Source: Brytella acorum
Lineage (GTDB): Bacteria; Pseudomonadota; Alphaproteobacteria; Acetobacterales; Acetobacteraceae
Reading direction: 5' to 3'
DNA length: 64,000 bases
NCBI RefSeq assembly: GCF_029309905.1
Contig: NZ_JARBJP010000001.1
Span: 186,001 to 250,000, forward strand
The notes beneath the pieces were generated by a model. The model had not been told where the DNA came from, did not search any database, and saw only the letters and a list, made by a program, of their open reading frames with translations. The translations under genes were made by a program, and so were the position numbers. Shown here piece by piece: positions 9,478 to 17,949 of this stretch; within the stretch, counting starts at the first letter, position 1; every line of letters starts with the position of its first letter.

Positions 9478-9517
9478 TGCCGCGCCCGGACAGGCTCGCA
9501 ACTGAGGATCGACAGCG

Positions 9518-11887
9518 ATGACCACGCAACAGACCCCGCTTTCCGCTCAGGAACTTGCGCTCTTCAACAAATGGTGGGGGGCTGCGAACTACCTTTCGGT
9601 GGCGCAGATCTATCTCCTCGCCAACCCGCTGCTACGCGAAAATCTGACGCTGGAGCAGACGAAGCCCCGACTGCTGGGGCATTGGGGCACGACGCCCGGC
9701 CTGAACTTTCTCTATCTCCATCTCAACCGCATCATACGCGAACAGAAGAAAAGCATCCTGTTCGTCGCGGGGCCTGGCCATGGCGCGCCCGGCGTCGTCG
9801 CCAGTACCTATCTTGAAGGCACCTATACGGAATATTTTCCCGAGGTGACGCAGGATTTTGAAGGGCTTGAGCGGCTCGTCAAGCAGTTTTCCTTCCCCGG
9901 CGGTATTCCGAGCCATGCCGCGCCCACGACGCCAGGTTCCATTCATGAGGGTGGAGAACTCGGTTATTCGCTGTCGCACGCCTTCGGGGCGGTCTTCGAC
10001 AATCCGGACCTGATCGCCGCATGTGTAGTGGGGGATGGCGAGGCGGAAACGGGGCCTTTGGCCACGTCCTGGCACAGCAACAAATTTCTCAATCCGGCCA
10101 CAGATGGCGCCGTTCTGCCGATCCTGCACCTCAACGGATACAAGATCGCCAATCCCACCGTGCTGGCGCGAATCTCGTCCGACGAACTCTTGGCGCTGTT
10201 CAGGGGCTATGGTTACACGCCGATTCTCGTCGAGGGACACGAGCCGGATCTCATGCACCAGAAAATGGCCGTGGCCATGGATCAGGCCTTCGCGTCGATC
10301 ACGGCCATCCAGAAAAAGGCGCGCGAAACCGGCGATCTGACGCGTCCGCTCTGGCCCATGATCATCATGCGCAGCCCGAAGGGCTGGACCGGCCCAAAAA
10401 CCGTGGATGGCCTGCGCACCGAAGGATACTGGCGTTCGCATCAGGTGCCCTTCTCGGATCTCACGAAGCCCGGTCATCTGGAGCTGCTCGGCGAGTGGCT
10501 GCGGAGCTACAAACCCGAAACGCTCTTTGACGAGAAAGGCACGCTCCTGCCGGAAATCCGGGCGCTGGCGCCGCATGGCGAGTTGCGGATGAGCGCCAAT
10601 CCGCACGCCAATGGCGGTGCCCTCAAGAGGCCGCTGCGCCTGCCCGATATCAAGGATTATGCTGTCAGTGTGACGTCGCCCGGCGGTGTGAACGGCGAGA
10701 GTACGCGCGTTCTCGGCACCTGGCTGCGCGATGTGATGCGCGACAATCTCGCCAGCCGGAACTTCCGCGTCTGGTCGCCCGACGAGAACAACTCCAACCG
10801 TCTGGGCGCGGTGCTGGACGCCACGCCGCGCGCCTGGGACGCCGAAACTTTCGATTATGACGACCATCTCGCGCCCGATGGCCACGTCATGGAAATCCTC
10901 AGCGAGCACACCTGCCAGGGTTGGCTCGAAGGCTATCTGCTGACCGGAAGACACGGCTTTTTCTCGTGCTACGAAGCCTTCATCCATATCGTGGATTCCA
11001 TGGTCAACCAGCATGCGAAATGGCTCAAGACCGCCAAGGAAGTGCCGTGGCGGCGTCCCATCGCGTCGCTGAACTATCTGCTGACGTCCCATGTCTGGCG
11101 GCAGGACCATAACGGGTTCAGCCATCAGGACCCCGGCTTCATCGACCATGTGATCAACAAGAAGGCCGACATCGCGCGCGTCTATCTGCCGCCGGATGCC
11201 AATACGCTGCTCTGGGTGACGCAGCATTGCCTGAAAAGCTGGGACCGCGTGAACGTCATCGTGGCGGGCAAGCAGCCGGAGCCCCAATGGCTGAGCATGG
11301 ACGCCGCGATCAAGCACTGCAAGCAGGGCATAGGCATGTGGGAGTGGGCGAGCAACGATGAGGGCAGCGAGCCGGATCTCGTCATGGCCTGCGCGGGGGA
11401 CGTTCCGACCCTGGAGACGCTGGCCGCCGTCTCGATCCTGCGTCATCACGTGCCCGATCTGAAAATCCGCGTCGTGAACGTCGTCGATCTCCTGACGATG
11501 ATGTCGCATGACCAGCATCCGCATGGCCTCGAGGATGCCGAGTTCGATAGCCTGTTCACGCTCGACAAGCCCGTCATCTTCGCGTTCCATGGCTATCCTC
11601 AGCTTATTCACAAGCTGATCTACAAACGGATCAACGCGCGCAACTTCCATGTGCATGGCTTCCGCGAGGAAGGCACGACCACCACGCCGTTCGACATGAC
11701 GGTGCTGAACCATCTGGATCGTTACCATCTCGTCCTCAACGCCGTACGCCGGGTGCCGAAACTGGCCGACCGGGCGGCCTACGCGGCGCAGGCCGTCCGC
11801 GACAAACTCGTCGAGCATCGACTGTATGTGGATGCGCATGGCGAGGACATGCCCGAGATCCGGGATTGGAAATGGCTTGAGAAATAA
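9518..11887 (+). CDS. xfp: Xylulose-5-phosphate/fructose-6-phosphate phosphoketolase
   Basis: This thiamine-diphosphate enzyme splits xylulose-5-P or fructose-6-P with phosphate to acetyl phosphate plus glyceraldehyde-3-P or erythrose-4-P. It has 789 residues, the full family length. The N-terminal XFP domain shows [17 protein letters not shown] and [20 protein letters not shown]. ThDP-binding [20 protein letters not shown], the Pyr-domain [23 protein letters not shown] and [18 protein letters not shown] follow. The start ATG at 9518 has GAGGA at about 10 bases. It forms an operon with ackA. Xfp has been reported to contribute to sugar and acetate metabolism in acetic acid bacteria. The identification is secure. 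Confidence 0.97.
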   Translation: MTTQQTPLSAQELALFNKWWGAANYLSVAQIYLLANPLLRENLTLEQTKPRLLGHWGTTPGLNFLYLHLNRIIREQKKSILFVAGPGHGAPGVVASTYLEGTYTEYFPEVTQDFEGLERLVKQFSFPGGIPSHAAPTTPGSIHEGGELGYSLSHAFGAVFDNPDLIAACVVGDGEAETGPLATSWHSNKFLNPATDGAVLPILHLNGYKIANPTVLARISSDELLALFRGYGYTPILVEGHEPDLMHQKMAVAMDQAFASITAIQKKARETGDLTRPLWPMIIMRSPKGWTGPKTVDGLRTEGYWRSHQVPFSDLTKPGHLELLGEWLRSYKPETLFDEKGTLLPEIRALAPHGELRMSANPHANGGALKRPLRLPDIKDYAVSVTSPGGVNGESTRVLGTWLRDVMRDNLASRNFRVWSPDENNSNRLGAVLDATPRAWDAETFDYDDHLAPDGHVMEILSEHTCQGWLEGYLLTGRHGFFSCYEAFIHIVDSMVNQHAKWLKTAKEVPWRRPIASLNYLLTSHVWRQDHNGFSHQDPGFIDHVINKKADIARVYLPPDANTLLWVTQHCLKSWDRVNVIVAGKQPEPQWLSMDAAIKHCKQGIGMWEWASNDEGSEPDLVMACAGDVPTLETLAAVSILRHHVPDLKIRVVNVVDLLTMMSHDQHPHGLEDAEFDSLFTLDKPVIFAFHGYPQLIHKLIYKRINARNFHVHGFREEGTTTTPFDMTVLNHLDRYHLVLNAVRRVPKLADRAAYAAQAVRDKLVEHRLYVDAHGEDMPEIRDWKWLEK

Positions 11888-11900
11888 CGGATTACCGGCG

Positions 11901-11924
11901 TCCGGGCCATGTCATCGGCCCGGA
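11901..11924 (+). terminator. Hairpin after xfp
   Basis: TCCGGGCC and GGCCCGGA form a perfect 8-bp stem with an 8-base loop, 13 bases after the xfp stop and between convergent genes. There is no T-run, so termination may be weak or Rho-assisted. Confidence 0.5.
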
Positions 11925-11972
11925 TAACGCGAAACGGTGCCGGATTTCAGGGCGGTCATGCCCCCACGTTCC

Positions 11973-12446
11973 TCACCGCGCGTGCGCGGCGGGGCGAACG
12001 GGCGTGTACTGGGCGTGGACGATTTCCCATGTCTCGCCCGTCCCGTTCCTGCGAAGTCGGCCGGCGAAGCTGCCGATCATCACGCGCTCGACGAGCGGCG
12101 TGTCCTCTTTCTGTCCGGGAGGACGAAACCGGAAGGTAAGGCGAAAGCAGACCACGGAAGACGTGACGTCGTCGTGGCTGGCGAGGCGTTCCAGTGGGGA
12201 AAGCGTGACCGGAACCCAGTGCTCCGGCGCGTAGAAAGACAGGACCGCCTGTCGCGTATCCAGATCTCCGACGGGAGAGATCTCCGTATAGTCGGGGGCC
12301 ATGAACGCCGCCATGGCGGCGGGATCGAAGCGCGTCTCCGCAGAAAGGAAGCGCTCGACCGTATCTTCAAAACGTGGCGCGGCCTGAACCGGCGATGGAA
12401 GAACCGCGATGCCGATGACGGTCACCGTCGCGAGAAGATGTTTCAT
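11973..12446 (-). CDS. Secreted SnoaL-like (NTF2-fold) protein
   Basis: This encodes 157 residues from ATG 12446. Residues 1-22 (MKHLLATVTVIGIAVLPSPV then QAA) make a Sec signal peptide. The mature part has the NTF2/SnoaL layout: a helix FEDTVERFLSAETRFDPAAM, then MAPDYTEISPVGDLDTRQAV, then a beta-sheet core (VVCFRLTFRF, WEIVHAQYTP). Such domains are used as small enzymes or binding scaffolds, and no catalytic residues can be named. The 131-base gap to plsC upstream makes a separate promoter likely. Fold assignment is moderate and function is unknown. Confidence 0.65.
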   Translation of the reverse strand: MKHLLATVTVIGIAVLPSPVQAAPRFEDTVERFLSAETRFDPAAMAAFMAPDYTEISPVGDLDTRQAVLSFYAPEHWVPVTLSPLERLASHDDVTSSVVCFRLTFRFRPPGQKEDTPLVERVMIGSFAGRLRRNGTGETWEIVHAQYTPVRPAAHAR

Positions 12447-12578
12447 AGGATGAGAGACCCCGGTTCCAACGATCGCGGCATACGCACTCACCCGATCATC
12501 TCTCGGACGAACTATAGGGCGGGAACCCGGAGTGACCAGTGACCTCTGTCACCTCCAGAAGGTGACGGACCGCTCTCT

Positions 12579-13601
12579 TTATGGCGTCCGGGACTGGTTT
12601 TCCGCGTTCTGGCGCAGCAGTGCGGCTCCTTCCGCGACCGCTTTCCACGCGGCGTTGGAGAGCGCCTTGCGACTGGGAAAGTCATGCGGGTCCAGCGGCG
12701 GATGGAGCAGGATGGTGGCGCGCTTGGAGCCGCGCTTGAGGAACTGCCAGACATGGGGACCGAGATCCATGTCGCCGTACCACGCAAAGACGGGGCGCTG
12801 CGCACGATGGACGGGCAGCCCTTCGAGCCGGTCATAGACGAGTGAAACGGGCTGGATCAGAGGTGTCAGACCTGGCGGATAGGAGGGCATCAGTTCTTCC
12901 GAGCCCTTGGGAAGGCGGGGCAGTTTTGCGATCGCGAAGAAGGTGGACATGAACGGCAGGACGCGTGACCCGTCCGAAGACGTGCCTTCCGGGAACAGGA
13001 CAAGGTTGTCGCCGGTGGCCAGTCGCGTAATCATTTCATCGCGCTCACGGCCCGTCGTGGAACGGTTGCGCGAAACGAAAATCGTCCGGCCGATTTTCGA
13101 AATCAGCCCCATGATGGGCCATTTTTCGATGTCGCCCTTGGCGACGAAGACGGAATAAAGTTTCGCGCCCAGGACTGGAATATCGAGCCAGGAGGAGTGG
13201 TTCGACACATAAATGACCGGGCGTTCCCCCTGGGCGCGCCGACTGGCGCCTCCCACCGTTCCGGCGGGTTTGCCGATCATCTGTACGCGCAAGTCGAGCA
13301 GTAGACACATGCCGCGCCAGATATGGCGCGTCCAGCGGATCTTGGACACACCGGGAACCGGGAGAAGGCAGGCTTCGAAACCGACGGAGAGCGGCACCCA
13401 GATGACCACGCCCGCGAGACGGCCCGCGGCCTGAAGGCTCGCGCTCAGTCTCGACAGGCCCCTCGGGGCCGTTTCGAGACCGGCGGGAGCCGCTTGTTCG
13501 ACTGGCAGGGATTTCTTTAGGGACTTCTCTCTGGCACCGGGGGCTCTGTCTCGCCTTGCAGGGCGTGCCGCGTCTCGGAGACGGATAGAATCTGCAATCA
13601 T
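12579..13601 (-). CDS. plsC: 1-acyl-sn-glycerol-3-phosphate acyltransferase (PlsC family)
   Basis: This membrane-associated acyltransferase is likely to make phosphatidic acid from lysophosphatidic acid. It has about 340 residues from the start at 13601. Acyltransferase blocks are present in order: NHSSWLDIPVLG (HX4D motif NHSSWLD), GRTIFVSRNR, and LVLFPEGTSSDG (FPEGTS). A hydrophobic N-terminal stretch (LAGVVIWVPLSVGFEACLLP) is a likely membrane anchor. The first 45 residues are basic and Pro/Ala-rich. It lies 58 bases downstream of oxyR on the same strand and may be co-transcribed. A short run of G on the coding strand lies just before the start and may serve as the ribosome site. An ornithine-lipid acyltransferase is the main alternative. 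Confidence 0.82.
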   Translation of the reverse strand: MIADSIRLRDAARPARRDRAPGAREKSLKKSLPVEQAAPAGLETAPRGLSRLSASLQAAGRLAGVVIWVPLSVGFEACLLPVPGVSKIRWTRHIWRGMCLLLDLRVQMIGKPAGTVGGASRRAQGERPVIYVSNHSSWLDIPVLGAKLYSVFVAKGDIEKWPIMGLISKIGRTIFVSRNRSTTGRERDEMITRLATGDNLVLFPEGTSSDGSRVLPFMSTFFAIAKLPRLPKGSEELMPSYPPGLTPLIQPVSLVYDRLEGLPVHRAQRPVFAWYGDMDLGPHVWQFLKRGSKRATILLHPPLDPHDFPSRKALSNAAWKAVAEGAALLRQNAENQSRTP

Positions 13602-13659
13602 AAGTGATCCATACCCCCCCGACGCGGCCTTCACAATGCTACAGTTCTTCAAAGTGATA

Positions 13660-14586
13660 TTACGTCGGATGCGACGCCACGCATCCCGTGGGCGTGTGGT
13701 CGCGCAGGAACGAAGCAAATTCCGCGAAGGCGGTGCCGCGCGGATCCGTTGCGCGCCATACGAGGCCGATCGAACGTTCGGCCTCCGCGAGAGGACGGAT
13801 GGTCACGAGATCCTGCAGGGTTTCCCGGTGACGGAGGGCCAGTTCGGGGATGAGCGAATAGCCTTCGCCCGCGCCGATCATATGCCACAGCATTTCCAGA
13901 CTCGTCGCGAGGCGTTGCTGCCGACTGGTCGTCATGCCGCACAGCGCGAGGGCCTGATCGCGCAGGCAGTGTCCCTCTTCGAGCAACAACAGATCCGGAC
14001 CGTCGAGATCCTCGAGTCGGATATCGCGCATTTCGGCACGGGGATGGGTGCGCGGAAAAACCGCCACGAAAGGCTCGTCGAAAAGCGGCGCCGCCTGAAA
14101 GACATCGTCTCGAACGGGCAATGCTGCAATTACCAGATCCAGTTCGTTATCGCGCAGGCGACGGAGCAGCCCCTCCGTCAGGCCCTCGGTGAGTTGCAGG
14201 GTGAGTTGAGGATAATCCCGACGCAGAAGCGGCAGCAGACCGGGAATATAATAGGGTGCGAGTGTGGCGATGATTCCGATGCGGAGCCGCCCGTCGAGCG
14301 CGCCCGTCTGCGCGCGCGCGTGTTCGATCAGGGCGCGCGCGGCGGCGAGAACTTCACGACACAGGGCGATCAGCCGAACGCCGTCAGGCGTCGGCGCGAC
14401 ATGCCGACGCGAACGCTCGAACAGGGTGACATCGAGCAGAGCCTCGAGCTTGCGGACCTGTTCCGACAGACCGGCCTGACTTACGCCGCAACGTTCGGCC
14501 GCGCGGGAGAAGTTGCGCAGGTCATCAACGGCCACCACATATTCGATGTCGCGCAGGGACAGTCCTGCCAATGGGATATAGGGCAT
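13660..14586 (-). CDS. oxyR: OxyR-type LysR-family peroxide sensor
   Basis: This cytosolic regulator of peroxide defence has 308 residues. An N-terminal winged helix (YVVAVDDLRNFSRAAERCGV, then a recognition helix SQAGLSEQVRKLE) is followed by the periplasmic-binding-like domain. The redox switch is visible: GHCLRDQALALC, with the two cysteines nine residues apart, exactly as in E. coli Cys199/Cys208. The gene is divergent from ahpC, its classic target, with a 149-base intergenic region that holds an inverted repeat. OxyR usually also represses itself from the same operator. Call strength is high thanks to the cysteine pair and the context. Confidence 0.93.
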   Translation of the reverse strand: MPYIPLAGLSLRDIEYVVAVDDLRNFSRAAERCGVSQAGLSEQVRKLEALLDVTLFERSRRHVAPTPDGVRLIALCREVLAAARALIEHARAQTGALDGRLRIGIIATLAPYYIPGLLPLLRRDYPQLTLQLTEGLTEGLLRRLRDNELDLVIAALPVRDDVFQAAPLFDEPFVAVFPRTHPRAEMRDIRLEDLDGPDLLLLEEGHCLRDQALALCGMTTSRQQRLATSLEMLWHMIGAGEGYSLIPELALRHRETLQDLVTIRPLAEAERSIGLVWRATDPRGTAFAEFASFLRDHTPTGCVASHPT

Positions 14587-14625
14587 GTCTGATAGATAAT
14601 ATCAGCGCACGAAAAATGAAAGAAA

Positions 14626-14651
14626 GGTTATGCCTATAACCCATATTGACA
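14626..14651 (+). promoter_or_regulatory. Candidate OxyR operator and -35 box for ahpC
   Basis: A perfect palindrome GGTTAT-GCCT-ATAACC (14626-14641) lies 4 bases before TTGACA (14646-14651), a consensus -35 element. A second ATAG/ATC-type half motif (GATAGATAATATC) lies about 25 bases upstream. This spacing suits a LysR activator placed next to the polymerase. No clear -10 is seen. Operator identity is inferred from position. Confidence 0.5.
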
Positions 14652-14735
14652 GGAACTGTTTTGCGATACGTCCATTCTCGTGGGAAAGATCTCCCCGGTC
14701 GCAACAGCGGCAAGAACCCTCAAGGAGAGTTACCG

Positions 14736-15299
14736 ATGGTTACCATCAACTCGTCGATCAAGCCTTTTTCCGCCGACGCCTATCATAACGGCAAGTTCGT
14801 GAAGGTTTCGGATGCGGACCTGAAGGGCAAGTGGTCGGTCGTCTTCTTTTACCCCGCCGATTTCACGTTCGTCTGCCCCACCGAACTCGAAGATCTCGCG
14901 GAGAACTACGCGACGTTCCAGAAGCTGGGCGTCGAGATCTATTCCGTCTCCACCGACAAGCATTTCACGCACAAGGCGTGGCATGACACGTCGCCTGCGA
15001 TCGGCAAGATCCAGTACGTCATGGTCGGTGATCCGACAGCCGAAATCGCGCGCAACTTCGGCGTTCTGATTGAGGAAGCCGGTCTCGCCAATCGCGGGAC
15101 GTTCCTGATCGATCCGGAAGGCAAGATCCAGTACATCGAGATCACCGCAGGCGGCGTCGGACGCAGCGCCACCGAACTTCTCGAGAAGATCCAGTCGGCT
15201 CAGTACGTCGCCTCGCATCCCGGCGAAGTCTGCCCCGCGAAGTGGAAAGAAGGCAGCGAAACTCTCAAGCCTTCGCTCGACCTGGTTGGCAAGATCTGA
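14736..15299 (+). CDS. ahpC: Alkyl hydroperoxide reductase C, 2-Cys peroxiredoxin
   Basis: This cytosolic peroxiredoxin reduces H2O2 and organic peroxides. It has 187 residues, standard for bacterial AhpC. The peroxidatic cysteine is in [12 protein letters not shown] and the resolving one in GEVCPAKW near the C-terminus. The start at 14736 is preceded by AAGGAGAG. It is transcribed away from oxyR; its reductase ahpF follows after 195 bases, with a terminator-like hairpin in between, so ahpC probably has a surplus monocistronic message. The identification is secure. Confidence 0.97.
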   Translation: MVTINSSIKPFSADAYHNGKFVKVSDADLKGKWSVVFFYPADFTFVCPTELEDLAENYATFQKLGVEIYSVSTDKHFTHKAWHDTSPAIGKIQYVMVGDPTAEIARNFGVLIEEAGLANRGTFLIDPEGKIQYIEITAGGVGRSATELLEKIQSAQYVASHPGEVCPAKWKEGSETLKPSLDLVGKI

Positions 15300-15316
15300 T
15301 CGATCTTCCGACCACG

Positions 15317-15338
15317 CGCGGAACCTTCGGGTTCCGCG
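15317..15338 (+). terminator. Terminator-like hairpin between ahpC and ahpF
   Basis: A perfect 9-bp stem CGCGGAACC/GGTTCCGCG with a TTCG tetraloop, followed by TTTCCC, lies 17 bases after the ahpC stop. The stable tetraloop and short T-run suggest partial termination. Confidence 0.6.
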
Positions 15339-15391
15339 TTTCCCGCCCGTTCAAAGGGTTAGGGGTGCCTGTTCGATAGCGCGACCTCGCC

Positions 15392-15417
15392 CCGTACTGT
15401 CGAGGCCGTACTGTCGA
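15392..15417 (+). repeat. Tandem 12-bp direct repeat upstream of ahpF
   Basis: CCGTACTGTCGA occurs at 15392-15403 and again at 15406-15417, a 14-base period. GTTCGATAG at 15371-15379 is a near-inverse of CTGTCGAAC at the end of the second copy. It could be an operator or the footprint of a local duplication. Confidence 0.5.
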
Positions 15418-15494
15418 ACACGCATCGGAAACCGGATCACGACCCGGAGACATAAACCGATCGCGGAAAACCCCGATCGCAGGAAATCAATGCC

Positions 15495-17069
15495 ATGCTC
15501 GATACGGATATCAAGGAACAACTGCGCGGTTACCTAACAAGGCTCGTGCAGCCCGTCAGTCTCGTCGCCTCTTCGGATGGTTCGGCCAAGGCGCAGGAGA
15601 TGGTGGCTCTTCTCAACGAAATCGCCACCCTGTCGGACAAGGTCAGTGTGCGGGAGGACGGGCAGGCTTCGCGTCGCCCCTCCTTTCGCATCGAGCGCGC
15701 GGACGGCGCCGTCGGCGTCACGTTTGCCGCCATTCCGCTGGGTCACGAATTCACATCCCTGGTTCTGGCGCTCCTTCAGGTGGGCGGCTATCCGCCCAAG
15801 CTGTCGGACGAAGCGGCAGCCCAGGTCAGAAATCTGACGGGCACGTATGAGTTCGAGCTTTTCGTCTCGCTGTCCTGTCAGAACTGCCCCGATGTGGTGC
15901 AGGCGCTCAATGCCATGAGCGTGCTCAACCCGAACATTCACGTCACCACCATCGATGGCGCGCTCTTCCAGGACGAGGTGGCCGCTCGCCAGATCATGTC
16001 GGTTCCGCAGGTGTTCCTGAACGGAACCCTGTTCGGATCGGGCCGGATGGATGCCGAGCAGATCATCGGCAAGCTCGATAGCGGTGCCGCGGCGAAAGCG
16101 GCTGAGAAGCTTGCCGAGAAAAAGCCCTTCGACGTGCTGATCGTCGGCGCCGGTCCGGCCGGTGCCGCCGCTGCGATCTACGATGCGCGCAAGGGATTGC
16201 GTACGGGTATTCTTGGCGAACGGTTCGGCGGCCAGATCCTCGATACGGCGGCGATCGAGAATTTCATCTCGGTTCCCGAAACCGAAGGGCCGCAGCTGGC
16301 CGCAGCGCTGGAGCGTCATGTCCGTTCCTACGACGTGGATGTGATCACCGGACAGTTGGGCAAGGCGCTCGTGCCGGCCTCGCAGGTCGGGGGGCTTCAT
16401 GAACTCAGGCTCGAGAGCGGTGCGTCGCTTCACGCGAAGACGCTTATTCTCGCGCCGGGCGCGCGCTGGCGGCACATGAACGTTCCGGGCGAGGACGAAT
16501 ATCGTAACCGGGGCGTGGCTTATTGCCCGCATTGTGACGGCCCGCTCTTCAAAGGCAAGCGCGTGGCCGTGGTCGGTGGTGGCAATAGCGGCGTCGAGGC
16601 GGCGATCGATCTCGCCGGTCTCGTCGAACATGTGACGCTCATCGAGTTCATGGAAAATCTCCGCGCTGACGAAATCCTGCAGGCCAAGCTGCGTAATCTG
16701 CCCAACGTCACGGTCATTACGCATGCACAGACGACGGAAGTCACCGGAGACGGGCAGAAGGTGACGGGGCTGGTTTATCGTGATCGTGCGTCGGGCGAGA
16801 CGCACACCGTCACGCTGGCGGGCATCTTCGTGCAGATCGGTCTGGTGCCGAACACCGAATGGCTGCGTGGCGTCGTCGAACTGACAGATCGTGGCGAGAT
16901 CATCGTCAACGCCCATGGGGCGACCTCCGTGTCGGGCGTGTTCGCCGCGGGGGACGCCACCACGACACCATATAAGCAGATCATCATCGCGACGGGAGAA
17001 GGGGCCAAGGCAGCACTCTCGGCGTTCGATTATCTGATTCGTCTACCGGTCGTACAGGAAGCGGCCTGA
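15495..17069 (+). CDS. ahpF: Alkyl hydroperoxide reductase subunit F
   Basis: This flavoprotein passes electrons from NADH to AhpC. It has 524 residues, the family's usual size. The N-terminal tandem thioredoxin folds (about 1-200) carry the redox motif SCQNCPD. The thioredoxin-reductase-like part follows: FAD-binding [20 protein letters not shown], the second redox pair [13 protein letters not shown]-binding [14 protein letters not shown], and [16 protein letters not shown] at the FAD domain end. Both CxxC motifs are intact. It probably uses its own weak promoter as well as read-through from ahpC. The identification is secure. Confidence 0.97.
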   Translation: MLDTDIKEQLRGYLTRLVQPVSLVASSDGSAKAQEMVALLNEIATLSDKVSVREDGQASRRPSFRIERADGAVGVTFAAIPLGHEFTSLVLALLQVGGYPPKLSDEAAAQVRNLTGTYEFELFVSLSCQNCPDVVQALNAMSVLNPNIHVTTIDGALFQDEVAARQIMSVPQVFLNGTLFGSGRMDAEQIIGKLDSGAAAKAAEKLAEKKPFDVLIVGAGPAGAAAAIYDARKGLRTGILGERFGGQILDTAAIENFISVPETEGPQLAAALERHVRSYDVDVITGQLGKALVPASQVGGLHELRLESGASLHAKTLILAPGARWRHMNVPGEDEYRNRGVAYCPHCDGPLFKGKRVAVVGGGNSGVEAAIDLAGLVEHVTLIEFMENLRADEILQAKLRNLPNVTVITHAQTTEVTGDGQKVTGLVYRDRASGETHTVTLAGIFVQIGLVPNTEWLRGVVELTDRGEIIVNAHGATSVSGVFAAGDATTTPYKQIIIATGEGAKAALSAFDYLIRLPVVQEAA

Positions 17070-17084
17070 TCCAGGGGAAAGAGG

Positions 17085-17103
17085 AGGCGGCTGTCAGCCG
17101 CCT
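17085..17103. terminator. Bidirectional hairpin between ahpF and rsmA
   Basis: AGGCGGC/GCCGCCT makes a perfect 7-bp stem with loop TGTCA between convergent genes. Its right part overlaps the end of rsmA. The flanks are purine- and pyrimidine-rich but lack a long T-run. Confidence 0.5.
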
Positions 17104-17939
17104 TCCAGGGTCAGTTCCGCCAGCCGTGCGAATTCCGCGACATCGAGTGTTTCGCCCCGACGCGTCGGATCGATTCCGGCGCGTTCGAGGAGCGCCTCGC
17201 CGCCCGCGCTCTTGATGGAGGATCGCAGCATTTTCCGCCGCTGACCGAAAGCAAGGGCCGTAAGGCGCTCCATCGCCCTGAACAGACGGGGCTCCGGTTG
17301 CGTGGCATGCGGAATGAGGCTGACCACCGCCGAGTGGACCTTGGGCGGCGGCGAAAAAGCTTCGGGCGGAATGCGCATGACCAAATGACATGACGTACAC
17401 CACTGAGCGAGCACGGCCAGCCGCCCATAAGCGCCTGTGCCGGGGGCCGCGCATATCCGCTCGCCCACTTCCATCTGGAACATGAGCGTCAGGCGCTCCC
17501 ACCGGGCGGCCTGTCGAAGCCAGCCGATCAGCAGGGGCGTGCCGACATTGTAAGGAAGATTGGCGACGATCTGGCGCGGAGCGGGACACAGCGTCGCCGC
17601 GTCGAGGGCCATCGCGTCGGCCTGCACGATCGTCAGGCGTCCGGGATACCAGGCGGCGAGTTCGTCCAGCAGGGGCCACGCCCGGGCGTCGATCTCGACC
17701 GCGTGGACCTGCTCGGCGGGCGTGTTGAGAAGCGCGCGGGTCAGACCGCCGGGCCCGGGGCCGATTTCCACGACATGACGACCGCGCAGATCTCCGGCCA
17801 GTCCGGCAATCCGGGCCGTGATCCCCGGATCCAGCAGAAAGTGCTGGCCCAACGCCTTTCTGGCATCGAGGCCGTGTGCCCGAATGGTCTCGCCCAGACT
17901 CGGCAGACCGACGGGTACCTGTTCTCCGTTAAAGCTCAC
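17094..17939 (-). CDS. rsmA: 16S rRNA (adenine1518-N6/adenine1519-N6)-dimethyltransferase
   Basis: KsgA/RsmA dimethylates two adjacent adenines near the 3' end of 16S rRNA late in 30S assembly. It has 281 residues with a GTG start. Motifs in order are KALGQHFLLDPGI, the SAM-binding VVEIGPGPGGLTRALL, ADAM and the catalytic NLPYNV; the C-terminal helical domain contains ALAFGQRRKMLRSSIK. It is the last gene of the lptF-lptG-lptD-surA-rsmA run, 10 bases after surA. In many proteobacteria pdxA sits between surA and rsmA; it is absent here. The identification is secure. Confidence 0.95.
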   Translation of the reverse strand: MSFNGEQVPVGLPSLGETIRAHGLDARKALGQHFLLDPGITARIAGLAGDLRGRHVVEIGPGPGGLTRALLNTPAEQVHAVEIDARAWPLLDELAAWYPGRLTIVQADAMALDAATLCPAPRQIVANLPYNVGTPLLIGWLRQAARWERLTLMFQMEVGERICAAPGTGAYGRLAVLAQWCTSCHLVMRIPPEAFSPPPKVHSAVVSLIPHATQPEPRLFRAMERLTALAFGQRRKMLRSSIKSAGGEALLERAGIDPTRRGETLDVAEFARLAELTLEGG

Positions 17940-17949
17940 GATACGACGT

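Noticed and set aside
9632-11839. 735-codon open frame antisense to xfp
   Set aside because: It mirrors the codon pattern of the high-GC phosphoketolase gene; the translation is Arg/His/Asp-rich with no domain, while xfp is full length and unmistakable.
13602-13622. Homopolymeric C run before plsC as a phase-variable tract
   Set aside because: The run is only six to seven bases and lies outside the chosen coding region, where it more likely serves as a G-rich ribosome site.
15534-16916. 460-codon frame antisense to ahpF
   Set aside because: Shadow frame with no domain; ahpF has both CxxC motifs and full length.
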